Shown: positions 43,164 through 52,088 of the stretch, piece after piece
Layout of the letters: each line of letters starts with the position of its first letter
Position numbering within the stretch: position 1 is the first letter of the stretch
NCBI GenBank assembly: GCA_964542875.1
Contig: CAZIWA010000012.1
Location: forward strand, 10,613-74,612
DNA from: CAZGOM01 sp964542875
GTDB taxonomy: Bacteria > Planctomycetota > Phycisphaerae > Phycisphaerales > Phycisphaeraceae
Length of the DNA: 64,000 nt
Reading direction: 5' to 3'
Program-made: the position numbers and the translations under genes
The notes under the pieces: model-generated
Database searches by the model: none
The model's input: only the letters and a program-made list of their open reading frames with translations
What the model was told of the DNA's origin: nothing

Positions 43164-44306
43164 TCAAGCGGCGTCAGAAGCGCGCTGGACGCTGGAAATC
43201 CACCCGCCGCCCAGAAGCTGGTCATCCTGATAGAAAACCGCAGCCTGCCCGGGCGTCACGGCTGAAACGGGCTGATCAAAACTCCCCTGCACCGTGCCGT
43301 CGGGATGAATCACCAGCGTGCCCTGCACAGGCTGGCTGTTGTAGCGGATCTTCATCTGGCAGCGAATCGGCTGGCCCACGGGAAGATCGGTCATCCAGTT
43401 GGTCTGGTCAGCGGTGAAGGAACTGGAAAACAGCGATTCCTTATCACCCACCACAATGGTGTTGGCGACGGGATCGCGCTGGATGACATAAAGCGGCACG
43501 CCCTTGGCAACACCCAGGCCCCTGCGCTGTCCGATGGTGAAGTGCTGGTGCCCTGGGTGCTCGCCCAGCGCATTGCCCTGGGTATCAAGCACGACGCCCG
43601 CGGTGACTTTTTCCGGGGTCCGGCGTTTGACGAGCCCGGCGTAATCGTTGTCAGGCACGAAGCAGATTTCCTGGCTGTCGGGCTTGGCGAAGATGGGTAG
43701 GCCCATGCGTTCAGCGTGCGCCCGGACGACCGGCTTGGTCATCTCGCCGATGGGGAGCATCAAGCCCGGCAGAACCTGGCGCTTAATGCCAAAGAGAACG
43801 TAGCTCTGATCTTTTTTGGTGTCCATGCCCCGAAGAATGCGCGGGCCATCGGGATGGGTCTGGTCCACCCGGGCGTAGTGCCCGGTGGCCACGTAGTCCG
43901 CATCGACTGAACGGGCATAGTCCAGCAGTTTGCCGAACTTGAGCCAATCGTTGCAACGCACGCAGGGGTTGGGAGTCCGGCCTGCGTTGTATTCGCTGAC
44001 GAAGTAGTCGATGATTTTGCCGAAGTCTTTCCGGAAATTAAGGACGTAGAAGGGAATGCCAAGGAGGCCGGCGACCATTCGGGCGTCCTGGGCATCATTG
44101 ACGGAGCAGCACCCCTGGTGGCCCGGTTTTGCAGTGGAACAAGCCACAGGAGCGGAGGTGTCGACTTTTTCCACACTGTCATCGCTGCCCAGGCGCATAA
44201 AGCAGCCGATAACGTCGTAGCCCTGCTCCACGAGCAGGCCAGCGCAGACGGAGCTATCCACTCCGCCACTCATGGCAACCAGAACCTTACGCTTTGACGC
44301 GGTCAT
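43164..44306 (-). CDS. mnmA: tRNA-specific 2-thiouridylase MnmA
   Basis: A 380-residue enzyme with the PP-loop SGGVDSSVCAGLL near the N-terminus. The first catalytic cysteine is in GRTPNPCVRCNDWLKFG, followed by DADYVATGHYARV, the second cysteine in SQEICFVPDNDY, and GEHPGHQHFTIGQRRGLG. It adds the 2-thio group to U34 of the Glu, Gln and Lys tRNAs. The length is normal. The ATG at 44306 was chosen; the frame continues upstream without support. A TATAGT -10 ends nine bases before it, suggesting a leaderless transcript. Confidence 0.95.
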   Translation of the reverse strand: MTASKRKVLVAMSGGVDSSVCAGLLVEQGYDVIGCFMRLGSDDSVEKVDTSAPVACSTAKPGHQGCCSVNDAQDARMVAGLLGIPFYVLNFRKDFGKIIDYFVSEYNAGRTPNPCVRCNDWLKFGKLLDYARSVDADYVATGHYARVDQTHPDGPRILRGMDTKKDQSYVLFGIKRQVLPGLMLPIGEMTKPVVRAHAERMGLPIFAKPDSQEICFVPDNDYAGLVKRRTPEKVTAGVVLDTQGNALGEHPGHQHFTIGQRRGLGVAKGVPLYVIQRDPVANTIVVGDKESLFSSSFTADQTNWMTDLPVGQPIRCQMKIRYNSQPVQGTLVIHPDGTVQGSFDQPVSAVTPGQAAVFYQDDQLLGGGWISSVQRASDAA

Positions 44307-44315
44307 AAGACTATT

Positions 44316-44344
44316 ACTATAGGGACTTATGGCGGATAAGCCAA
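44316..44344 (-). promoter_or_regulatory. Promoter of mnmA
   Basis: On the minus strand TTGGCT (44344-44339), a 17-base spacer and TATAGT (44321-44316). Only nine bases separate the -10 from the ATG at 44306, so little or no untranslated leader is expected. Confidence 0.6.
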
Positions 44345-44381
44345 GTTTTTCGACACTGGTCAGGGTCTGTGGCGGGTGCCA

Positions 44382-44411
44382 GTGACACGTATGGTTTTCA
44401 TGCGCTATACT
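44382..44411 (+). promoter_or_regulatory. Promoter of the secreted protein/GH113-like gene pair
   Basis: GTGACA (44382-44387), an 18-base spacer and TATACT (44406-44411), divergent from the mnmA promoter. The leader to the ATG at 44499 would be about 80 bases. Confidence 0.55.
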
Positions 44412-44498
44412 GGCACCTGAACCGGTCTGAATACTGTTGAATGCGTTGTCTCCCCTATTAGGAACTTGCCCATAACGCTCGCAAAGGATCGCCGCCAG

Positions 44499-46487
44499 AT
44501 GCAAAAGACTCCAGGATTTTTCCGAAACCGGATTGTGTTGGCTGCAGGTTTGGCTGGCATGATGCTGTGGGCGCAAAGCCAGACTTCCAGTCGTTTGTAT
44601 GCAGCAGACGCAGCGGCCCCGGCGGCTGAAACCACGTCGGATTCAGCAAAAAACGCGACTCTGCCGAGTGTTGTCAATGATGCGCCGGTGAATACCGCGA
44701 TGCTGGTGCTGGTGCCTAACCCCACGCAGTTCAGCCAGCGCCTTTCAGCCTGCAGCGAAGCAACCGGCCTGACCTTTCCGCTTTTGGCAGACGCGCTGGG
44801 ACAGTTCAAAACCGCATTTGGCGTCAGCAAGGGCATGGCCGAAGAAGGCCCCGTGATGGTGGTGTTTCCCGCTTCCAAAGGCGGCCTGCTGGGCAGCGCG
44901 GCAGACGGCCAGACGCTGGCGTTTTTCCCGATCACCAACTATGTCGACTTCCTGTCCAATTTCGGCGGCAACGCCAACGAATTAACCACCCAGGTCAAGC
45001 TCCCGCGTGACTATACCGGCTACTGCCGCAGGCTGGGCACGCATGCCGTGTTTGGTTCGCAAAAAGGCACGCTTGATGCAATGAACTCCCCCGCCGCCGG
45101 CAAGGCGATCGTCGAATCTCTGGGCCCCAAGGGCGCGCAGCAACTGGCCAAATCCGACTTCTCCATTGTGTTGAACCTCAGCGTGGCCAGGGCGCAACTG
45201 CTGGCCGATCTGGACGCGAAAATCGCTGAAGCGAGCACCGAACGCGAAAAGATGCCCAAGGACAGGCGCCCGGCCGATGCGCACCGCCTGGTGACCCGCA
45301 TCGCCGGCTATCAAGCCCTTAAAACCGTCATCAATGAAGCCTCCGGCATCGTGATTTCCGGCAATCTCTACCCCCACGGCATCACGCTGCAGGCTTCGGT
45401 CCAGCTCAACAGCACCTCTTCCGTCGCGGGTCTGCTCAAAGCCCCCCGGGACGCATCCCCCCTGCTCTCCCTGGTGCCCACCGAAATCTACATGAGCGCC
45501 CAGGCCGTTGCGCTCGACAGCTTCAAGACCGATGTGCTGGTGGACATGGCCGTCAAACAGATGGAGCCGATGATCGAGGATCCGATGACGGCGATCCTGG
45601 TCCGTTTGCTGCCTGCGCTTAACAAGGCGTCGGGTTACGCCCAAACCTACAACTACGTTCCCGCCACCTCCGGCTTCAACAACAGCGATATCAACGTCCT
45701 GGTGTTCCAGACCAAAGACCCCGCAGGCCTCCGGCAGACGCTGATGGAAGGCGTGACGAACCTGAGCGCCAAGCCCTTCCCCGGCATCACCAATCAGGGC
45801 ATCCCGTTCGTATCGGCCTACAGCAAGGATCATCTGCGCATCGGCGATCTTCCGGTGGACCAATACGAAGTCCGGATCACCGCGCAGCGCAACGTGCTTG
45901 ACGCCGGTAAGGATTCGCAGTTCCTGCAAACCCTGGCTTCGACGGGTATTTCCGGGTACGTCTGCTCGGGCCCGGATTTTGTGATCGTAACCACCGTGGC
46001 TGACGCCGGCGTGATCCGGACGACCATCGACAGCATCAAGAAAAAATCCGGCACGGGCGACACCCGTGGCGTGCGCTTCACCCGGACGAACATGCCCGCG
46101 GGCCCGTCGGTGGAATTCATGCTTACTTCTTCGGCCTTCCTGCAGGACGTCAACCAAGCCCGGCAGGCGCTGAAGCTGCCCGCGCTGGCAAGCCTGCCGG
46201 TGACCTCGCAGATGGGTGTCAGCGTCGTGACCTCTCCCGGGAACCTGACGGTGACGAGTTTCCTGGGCACAGACCTGGCGCGCGTGATCTACCTTGCGGG
46301 CTCGCAAAAGGACCCCGCATTCAACACTCCCACGCCAGAGAACCAGGGAACCGGCGATCAGGCCGCGCCTTCAGGACCGGCAGCAGGGCAGCCGGCTGAC
46401 CCGGGCATGCCGCCGCTCCCGGGTGGCGGACCTGGCATGCTTCCTCCTCCCGTGCCAGGCGGCCCTGCCGGGGCACCCCCCAGGTAA
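44499..46487 (+). CDS. Secreted protein of unknown function with Pro/Gly-rich tail
   Basis: A 662-residue protein. The N-terminus MQKTPGFFRNRIVLAAGLAG and following hydrophobic stretch to about residue 36 look like a signal peptide. The body is a mixed alpha/beta protein without motifs I recognise (AMLVLVPNPTQFSQRLSA, DFSIVLNLSVARAQLLADL, FVIVTTVADAGVIRTTIDSI). The last 45 residues are rich in Pro and Gly (PGMPPLPGGGPGMLPPP). The ATG at 44499 has AAAGGA upstream; a TTG at 44466 would add residues before the signal peptide. The next gene starts 40 bases after the stop, so the two are probably an operon. Confidence 0.7.
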   Translation: MQKTPGFFRNRIVLAAGLAGMMLWAQSQTSSRLYAADAAAPAAETTSDSAKNATLPSVVNDAPVNTAMLVLVPNPTQFSQRLSACSEATGLTFPLLADALGQFKTAFGVSKGMAEEGPVMVVFPASKGGLLGSAADGQTLAFFPITNYVDFLSNFGGNANELTTQVKLPRDYTGYCRRLGTHAVFGSQKGTLDAMNSPAAGKAIVESLGPKGAQQLAKSDFSIVLNLSVARAQLLADLDAKIAEASTEREKMPKDRRPADAHRLVTRIAGYQALKTVINEASGIVISGNLYPHGITLQASVQLNSTSSVAGLLKAPRDASPLLSLVPTEIYMSAQAVALDSFKTDVLVDMAVKQMEPMIEDPMTAILVRLLPALNKASGYAQTYNYVPATSGFNNSDINVLVFQTKDPAGLRQTLMEGVTNLSAKPFPGITNQGIPFVSAYSKDHLRIGDLPVDQYEVRITAQRNVLDAGKDSQFLQTLASTGISGYVCSGPDFVIVTTVADAGVIRTTIDSIKKKSGTGDTRGVRFTRTNMPAGPSVEFMLTSSAFLQDVNQARQALKLPALASLPVTSQMGVSVVTSPGNLTVTSFLGTDLARVIYLAGSQKDPAFNTPTPENQGTGDQAAPSGPAAGQPADPGMPPLPGGGPGMLPPPVPGGPAGAPPR

Positions 46488-46527
46488 TTGCGATCTCAAA
46501 GAGCCTGTCTCTCGGCAACACCGACCC

Positions 46528-47730
46528 ATGCCTTCATCGAGAATCAGCCGTTATGTATTGCTTGGCGCGGCCGGCCTCTGGCTGCTGGGTGTTGCGTTTG
46601 CGTTCATGGGTACCGGCGCCAGCGTGCAGGCCGGCCCCATGCCAATGTTGGCGATGTCCAAGGATAAAACGCTTTCCGACGGCCAGGCAACCGTGTCCCC
46701 CAGCGATCGCAAAGCGGCATCAACTGCGCCGCTGCGTGGCTTCGCGCTCAACTATCACCACACCAAAGACGTGAAGATCTACATGGACGCGATCGACGAG
46801 ATCAAAGCCATGGGATTTGACTCGATCGAAGTGGTGACGCCGATGTACCAGACCAACGGCGCAACGACGGACATCCGGATCATCGTGGGCCCGGGTAAAT
46901 CCCCCGATCCCCAAGACCTGGAACAGGTTCTGCGCTACGCCAAGAAAAAAGGCCTGCGCACGGCCCTTATGCCGATCGTGCTGCTGGCGGAGCCCAGAGG
47001 CAACGAATGGCGCGGGAAAATCCGGCCTGAGAATTGGTCGCTGTGGTGGAAGTCTTATGAAACCGCGATGGATGGATTCCTGAAGATCGCCATCACCACG
47101 GACACGGACGTCTTCAGCATCGGCTCTGAGCTTTTGACGACGGAAAAACAAGGCGACAACTGGTCAAAGTTCATCGGGAAGGTGCGCTCGAGATTCAAAG
47201 GCCGGCTCAGCTACTCCACCAACTGGGACCACTACCAGACGCCCGTGTTCTGGGGTCAGCTGGATATGATCGGGATCAATGGCTATTGGAACCTCCAGAA
47301 AGACATCCCCGCCAATGAGCCGGTAACGCATGAGAAACTCGTCGCACGCTGGGAAGACATCCAGGCCCAGCTTCTGGAATTCGGCGAGAGCCAAAACAAG
47401 CCCGTGCTGCTGACGGAAATCGGCTATCCATCGCTTCCCTGGGGGCTCAAAGACCCATGGAACTACGTCAACAGCAAAAAGGCCACGCCCGACCCCAAAC
47501 AGCAGTCCGACGGCTACAACGCATTTCTAAGCGTCTGGAAACCCCTGCTTTGCGATAAGCCGGACACCACCAAGGCCGCAGGCGTTTTCTTCTACAAGTG
47601 GGACCCCTACTACAACGGCGGGGACGACGACACCGGCTACGGCGTGCGCAATAAACCCGCCTACGACCTGCTGAAAACCTGGGTTAAGGATTCCCCCGGC
47701 CAGACACAGGAATCCCAGCGCGCCCATTGA
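46528..47730 (+). CDS. Exported GH113-like glycoside hydrolase
   Basis: A 400-residue protein with an N-terminal hydrophobic segment (YVLLGAAGLWLLGVAFAFMG) acting as signal or anchor. A TIM-barrel catalytic domain follows, with GFALNYHHTKD, TDVFSIGSELL containing Glu201, RLSYSTNWDHY, FWGQLDMIGINGYW and VLLTEIGYPS containing Glu297. The spacing of the two glutamates and the WGQLDMIGIN segment match GH113 beta-mannanase-like enzymes, with Glu201 as likely acid/base and Glu297 as nucleophile. The substrate is uncertain. The frame stays open upstream into the preceding gene, so the ATG at 46528 after that gene was chosen. Confidence 0.78.
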   Translation: MPSSRISRYVLLGAAGLWLLGVAFAFMGTGASVQAGPMPMLAMSKDKTLSDGQATVSPSDRKAASTAPLRGFALNYHHTKDVKIYMDAIDEIKAMGFDSIEVVTPMYQTNGATTDIRIIVGPGKSPDPQDLEQVLRYAKKKGLRTALMPIVLLAEPRGNEWRGKIRPENWSLWWKSYETAMDGFLKIAITTDTDVFSIGSELLTTEKQGDNWSKFIGKVRSRFKGRLSYSTNWDHYQTPVFWGQLDMIGINGYWNLQKDIPANEPVTHEKLVARWEDIQAQLLEFGESQNKPVLLTEIGYPSLPWGLKDPWNYVNSKKATPDPKQQSDGYNAFLSVWKPLLCDKPDTTKAAGVFFYKWDPYYNGGDDDTGYGVRNKPAYDLLKTWVKDSPGQTQESQRAH

Positions 47731-47864
47731 CCTGCAATCCCGTGCAATAGCCGGTACGCTTCAACGTTATAAAGCCATGTCTCGTGTCTGCCGAATACCA
47801 AGTCTCCGCCTCATTTCCTAAGTTGTTTAATTGAGCTGTTTGGCCTGTTTATCAAGGGTTGAAT

Positions 47865-48467
47865 ATGAAATTGCGCAATTGGATCAACCACAATTCGACG
47901 GTCGTGACATGCGGAGCAATGGCGGTGCTGGTGGGCGCACTCTGCTACCTGAATGCGACGATGAACCCAACCATGTATGTCCCCCCCACCACCGCGTACT
48001 ACTACGACACGGTGAAAAATGAGCTCTTCGTCGGCAAGGTGCAGGAGATCGCGCCCATCCCCACGCCGGCAGGCAGCACCGCCAACGATGAACCCGCGGG
48101 CGTGCGGGCCTATGTGTTTACCTGCTCCAGCTGCGGCGACGCCTCTTCCAGATTCGTCGGATACCTGGAAACATTCACCGAAGAATCACGCAACGCGCAG
48201 ATCCGGATGAATGAACAGATGCTGGCTGACAACCAGATGATCAACAACGTCAGCGATCCGGCGGCCAATCCCGTCGGTAATGCAGACCCAAACGCTTCAC
48301 TGGACCTGATGGCAGCCTATGCCAAAGGCCATCTGATCGCAGCGGCAGCCATGCCCAATAAGTGGTACCCGGAAGGATCCATCGAAGCATCGGAACTGAT
48401 TTCCAAAATACTTGAGCGATGCCCCAACAAGCAATTTCCCACGCAATGCATGCCGGATGAGAAATAA
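47865..48467 (+). CDS. Small membrane-anchored CxxC protein, copy 1 of a tandem pair
   Basis: A 200-residue protein with one N-terminal membrane helix (STVVTCGAMAVLVGALCYLN). An extracytoplasmic part contains AYYYDTVKNELFVG, EPAGVRAYVFTCSSCG and SRFVGYLETFTEE. The CSSC pair could bind metal or form a disulfide. A later segment has KILERCPN and FPTQCMP, giving two more cysteines. It is clearly related to the next gene. AAGGG lies upstream of the ATG. I know no named family. Confidence 0.72.
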   Translation: MKLRNWINHNSTVVTCGAMAVLVGALCYLNATMNPTMYVPPTTAYYYDTVKNELFVGKVQEIAPIPTPAGSTANDEPAGVRAYVFTCSSCGDASSRFVGYLETFTEESRNAQIRMNEQMLADNQMINNVSDPAANPVGNADPNASLDLMAAYAKGHLIAAAAMPNKWYPEGSIEASELISKILERCPNKQFPTQCMPDEK

Positions 48468-48530
48468 CTCACGTTAGAATGGTGTGTCCCTTCAAGGCCA
48501 CAGGCGCGGCAACCGGGACCCCGAGGCTTT

Positions 48531-49121
48531 ATGAGGCTGATACGCTGGATCAATAACCATCCGATGCCGGTAACGCTTTTCTCGCTGATGGCGGTCTGCT
48601 GCGCAATGTACTACGTGTGGGCCTTTGTGTTGCCGGGCTGGGGCGACCCCAGACCGCTTAAGGCGTATTACTACGATGCCGCGACCGGTGACTTTTTCCC
48701 AGGCGGCTTTAATGAAACGCCTCCGATTCAAACACCCTCGGGCAGCATGATCGACGGCCAGCCCGCGGGCGTGAGAGCCAACGTATTTTCATGCTCGGGC
48801 TGCTCCAATCCCCAATCCCGGTATGTGGCGTACCTGGATACCTTCACCCCGGAAGCCCACGAGGCTCAACGCAAACTGATGGCCAAAACCCAGGAATTGC
48901 TGAGCACGACAGGACCAACCAACCCCGTCCTCTCCGGTGAGCAGGAAGAAGCATCCAGCCCCAGCCTCATGAACATCGTGCTCAAAGGGCACATGGTGGC
49001 AAAGGTGGGAAAGTTCCCGATTTGGGAGCCGTCAAACTCCAAAAGAGGCGCAGCCATCGTGCAGGCAGGGATGAAAAAATGCGACGGCGGGCAGTTCCCG
49101 GAACAATGCTTCACGCATTGA
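48531..49121 (+). CDS. Small membrane-anchored CxxC protein, copy 2 of a tandem pair
   Basis: A 196-residue paralogue of the preceding protein. The N-terminal helix is MPVTLFSLMAVCCAMYYVWA. Shared features are AYYYDAATGDFFPG, QPAGVRANVFSCSGCS, SRYVAYLDTFTPE and the C-terminal KKCDGGQFPEQCF. The two share order and spacing of all four outer cysteines, pointing to a conserved fold after duplication. A possible -10 (TAGAAT) is at 48475-48480. Function unknown. Confidence 0.72.
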   Translation: MRLIRWINNHPMPVTLFSLMAVCCAMYYVWAFVLPGWGDPRPLKAYYYDAATGDFFPGGFNETPPIQTPSGSMIDGQPAGVRANVFSCSGCSNPQSRYVAYLDTFTPEAHEAQRKLMAKTQELLSTTGPTNPVLSGEQEEASSPSLMNIVLKGHMVAKVGKFPIWEPSNSKRGAAIVQAGMKKCDGGQFPEQCFTH

Positions 49122-49154
49122 CCCGACACGCTCCTGATCATTTCGTCTGAGGGA

Positions 49155-49202
49155 TTGACCTTGACTCGACCGCATTAGTGTATTACAACACTAATACACA
49201 TG
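49155..49202 (+). promoter_or_regulatory. Promoter and operator of the GntR/ABC operon
   Basis: TTGACC (49155-49160) and TTGACT (49161-49166) are possible -35 sites. Overlapping the expected -10 are two nested inverted repeats: TTAGTGT (49175-49181) with ACACTAA (49188-49194), and GTGTATTA (49178-49185) with TAATACAC (49192-49199). The ATG of the regulator starts at 49200, directly after the second arm. A GntR dimer bound here would cover both the -10 and the start codon, implying autorepression. Confidence 0.75.
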
Positions 49203-49598
49203 GTCGAACCAAGCATTACATTTCATGTTTCGGTTTCGTCGGGTGTGCCGATCTATCGACAGCTTATGGACCAAGTGTCCCAGTTGGCCGCTGCGGGCCG
49301 GATCAAACCCGGGGACTTTCTCCCTTCGGTGCGGTCGCTGGCCAAGGAACTGGCCGTGAATCCGATGACCATCTCCAAGGCCTACTCGCTTCTGGAGCGC
49401 GACGGTGTGATTGAAAATGTGCGCGGGCAAGGCGTGAGGCTGATCTCTCCTCAAAACGATGCCACGTTCAAACAACGCAAAGCCGTTATCCAGCAGGCCC
49501 TGCGCCAGGTGGCGGCGCAGGCGCACCAGCTTGGCCTGACGCCCGAACAGGTCCAGCAACTACTTACGGGGATTTTCCAGGAGAACGAACATGAGTGA
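49200..49598 (+). CDS. GntR-family regulator, YtrA subfamily
   Basis: A 132-residue regulator with a GntR winged helix (YRQLMDQVSQLAAAGRIKPG, FLPSVRSLAKELAVNPMTIS, AYSLLERDGVIENVRGQGV) and only a short helical C-terminus, the YtrA layout. Such regulators sit in front of ABC exporter genes and respond to cell-envelope stress. Its stop overlaps the ATPase start by eight bases. The nested palindromes immediately before its ATG are the obvious binding site. Confidence 0.9.
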   Translation: MVEPSITFHVSVSSGVPIYRQLMDQVSQLAAAGRIKPGDFLPSVRSLAKELAVNPMTISKAYSLLERDGVIENVRGQGVRLISPQNDATFKQRKAVIQQALRQVAAQAHQLGLTPEQVQQLLTGIFQENEHE

Positions 49599-50487
49599 AA
49601 CCATGCAGCAAACCAGCGTGATCGAAGTGTTGAAGCTGACGGTCACCTATGACAATCACAAGGCCATCGATGACCTGAGCCTTCAAATCCCCACCGGCAG
49701 CGTCGTGGGCCTTTTGGGTCGCAATGGCGCGGGCAAGTCCACGCTCATCCGGACGCTGCTTGGCTTTTCAGAGCCCACACAGGGGTCGTGTTTCGTGCTG
49801 GGAGAAGACTCGCGCACCATCAGCGGCCAAGCCAAAGCCCGGCTGGGGATCGTGCTCCAGAACCCTCAGTTTTATAACTGGCTCACGGGCACCCAGCTCA
49901 TCAAATACACCGCGAGCTTTTATCCCAGATGGAACACCCCGCTGGCTGAGCGCCTGGTGCATCAGTGGGATGTCCCCGTCAGCCGTGCCCTCACCGAATA
50001 CTCTCCGGGCCAGATGCAGAAACTTGCGTGCATCCTGGCGCTCTCACATAGCGCCGACCTTTACGTGCTGGATGAGCCCGCCAGCGCGCTGGACCCTGTA
50101 TCACGCAGGCAACTGCTTGCGGAACTGATTGAGATCGCAGGCGGCGAAGGAAAAACCATCCTCTTCTCCACCCACATCGTCAGTGACCTCGAACGCATCG
50201 CCGACCGTGTCATGATCCTCGACCGAGGCCGACTCAAGCTTGATGAACCCCTCGACGCCCTCAAGGAATCCGTCAAGCGCCTGCGCTTTTTCGGCCCTGA
50301 ATTCAAGCCCTTGAACATCACCCATCCCTCCATCTCCAACATCAAACGTCAGGCCGGGTGCACCCTCGCGCTCACCACCGGCTTCACGGGCGACCTCAGG
50401 GAAACGCTCGAAAAACAAGCCGGCTGCCCCGTGCAGGTGGAAGACCTTTCCCTGGAAGAAATCTTTCTGGAGCTCAGCCGTGACTAA
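49591..50487 (+). CDS. ABC transporter ATP-binding protein
   Basis: A 298-residue ATPase with Walker A GRNGAGKSTLI, Q-loop in IVLQNPQFYNW, signature region YSPGQMQKLACI (a divergent LSGGQ), Walker B LYVLDEPASALD and switch His in STHIVSDLERI. It follows the YtrA-type regulator with overlapping codons and overlaps the permease start, so all three are one operon. The ligand is unknown; export of peptides, antibiotics or lipids is typical of this arrangement. Confidence 0.9.
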   Translation: MSETMQQTSVIEVLKLTVTYDNHKAIDDLSLQIPTGSVVGLLGRNGAGKSTLIRTLLGFSEPTQGSCFVLGEDSRTISGQAKARLGIVLQNPQFYNWLTGTQLIKYTASFYPRWNTPLAERLVHQWDVPVSRALTEYSPGQMQKLACILALSHSADLYVLDEPASALDPVSRRQLLAELIEIAGGEGKTILFSTHIVSDLERIADRVMILDRGRLKLDEPLDALKESVKRLRFFGPEFKPLNITHPSISNIKRQAGCTLALTTGFTGDLRETLEKQAGCPVQVEDLSLEEIFLELSRD

Positions 50488-52027
50488 CATGACCGCCACG
50501 CCCTCATGGTCCGTGATGCTTGGCCCCATCGGCCGCCTGCTGCTGCGCAAGCAGGGCATTTCAATTTGGGGATTTCTGCTGGTCGTCATCACTCAAATTC
50601 CCATGCTGCTTCGCGGCGGCTCCGACAGCATCATCCCTCTCTACATGTGCCTTACCTTTTTCCTGCTGGGGCTGGGCTTCATTTTTCACGCCTTGTTCGT
50701 CATCGCCGGCAGCAACATCTGGGACACGCTGCCAAATGCCCGGGCACGCATGTCAGGCCTGATGTTCTGGTGCACCGCCTGCATCGGGACCCCTCTCGTG
50801 TTCCTCTACAGCACGACGCTGGGCTCAAGCTTCTATTCCAAAGCCCCCGGCTACATGATCTGGAGCATCGTTCTCTCCACTCCCGCCATGGTGTGGTTAT
50901 TCGCCGCATTGGCGGCGCCGGAAATCGGCGCTTCCTTACGCATTAAAAACGCCTCTGCGTTGTTGAACATCGCCAGCCTCGCGGCCCTGACCGCGGCCAT
51001 CTTTCTCCTCGCCACAGGCCATCATGCAGCCGCTTTTCGCCTGGCCTGCGTCACCGTATTCGCCTTTCTCGCACTGGCGCTCTGGGGCACATGGCTGCTG
51101 CGTCTGTCTCGCCTCCGCGGACCGGTCTCTCTCTCGCCCCTTCTGATCGGCATATTCGGTCCCCCTCATCAGGCACCGGCCGACCGTACCGGCAACTGGA
51201 TGCAAAGGCTGAATATTGAATCCGACATTGCGCGCGCTCAGCGCAACGGCGAACGTCTCTGGCTGATCAATCGGATCACCCCACAGCAGATCATTGGCCG
51301 CATTGCAACCACTGGCGTTCTCTTGATCTTTTCGCTTTCGCCGCTGCTGGTCTTCGACATTCAGGTGCGGCCTTTGGCTTTCATCGTGGCGCTACAGTTG
51401 ATTTTCTTCAGCTCGATTTTTTCTCTCTTCCACGGGCTTAACCAGCCTTGGCTTTTCGTGGCGTCGCTGCCTGTCTCTCGCAGGGAACTGGCCGACAATC
51501 TCACCGTCAAAGCCGCGTGGACCATGGCATTTGATGCTTTGGCGGGCCTGAGCATTGCCGGTATTTCGCTATGGCAACTAGCCTCAGGCACAGCCCTGCG
51601 CAAAGTCACCGACTTCACCAATGGGAAGATGACTGTTACCTATTCGCCCGATGCGCCCCTGCCTCCGTCGTTCACTTGGCTGAATATGTTCACCGGCACT
51701 GCGATTTTTATCTGTGCGATGGCCATTCTTCGGCCTCTGACACTCATGAACGTGGGCAATGGATTAATGCCTCCGCCGCGCAAAACAATCACTGCCGCGT
51801 TGCGATACCTCATCATCGTCGGCCTGTGTTTCGGGCTCGTCTACAACATCAACCGCATCGAGCTTCCCCCCATCGCGCAGATCCCTCTGCTGCTGACGAT
51901 GGTGCTGGCCATCTGCTTCGCATCATTCCGTCTCTACAACGCTCTCTGGCTCACTGCGCGTCTGGACGGGCAAGGCGACATCTTCTCTTTCAGAAAAGCC
52001 CTCCGCCAAGCCTTCTCCCGGCAATAA
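50480..52027 (+). CDS. ABC transporter permease, large multi-spanning type
   Basis: A 515-residue membrane protein with about ten to twelve hydrophobic segments (for example WGFLLVVITQIPMLLRGG and CLTFFLLGLGFIFHALFVI) and little recognisable sequence signature. A GTG at 50480 with GGAG seven bases upstream overlaps the ATPase stop; an ATG at 50489 is the alternative. It is the membrane partner of the ATPase and last gene of the operon. Confidence 0.82.
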   Translation: MTNMTATPSWSVMLGPIGRLLLRKQGISIWGFLLVVITQIPMLLRGGSDSIIPLYMCLTFFLLGLGFIFHALFVIAGSNIWDTLPNARARMSGLMFWCTACIGTPLVFLYSTTLGSSFYSKAPGYMIWSIVLSTPAMVWLFAALAAPEIGASLRIKNASALLNIASLAALTAAIFLLATGHHAAAFRLACVTVFAFLALALWGTWLLRLSRLRGPVSLSPLLIGIFGPPHQAPADRTGNWMQRLNIESDIARAQRNGERLWLINRITPQQIIGRIATTGVLLIFSLSPLLVFDIQVRPLAFIVALQLIFFSSIFSLFHGLNQPWLFVASLPVSRRELADNLTVKAAWTMAFDALAGLSIAGISLWQLASGTALRKVTDFTNGKMTVTYSPDAPLPPSFTWLNMFTGTAIFICAMAILRPLTLMNVGNGLMPPPRKTITAALRYLIIVGLCFGLVYNINRIELPPIAQIPLLLTMVLAICFASFRLYNALWLTARLDGQGDIFSFRKALRQAFSRQ

Positions 52028-52088
52028 CTCAAACCACATCACGTCTTGCGCTCTTCACTCTGCCTTATCCCTTTTACCTTTTCACTTA

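Noticed and set aside
43164..44576. A 470-residue mnmA with 90 additional N-terminal residues
   Set aside because: The extension covers the divergent promoter region and is unrelated to MnmA; the PP-loop begins shortly after the ATG at 44306.
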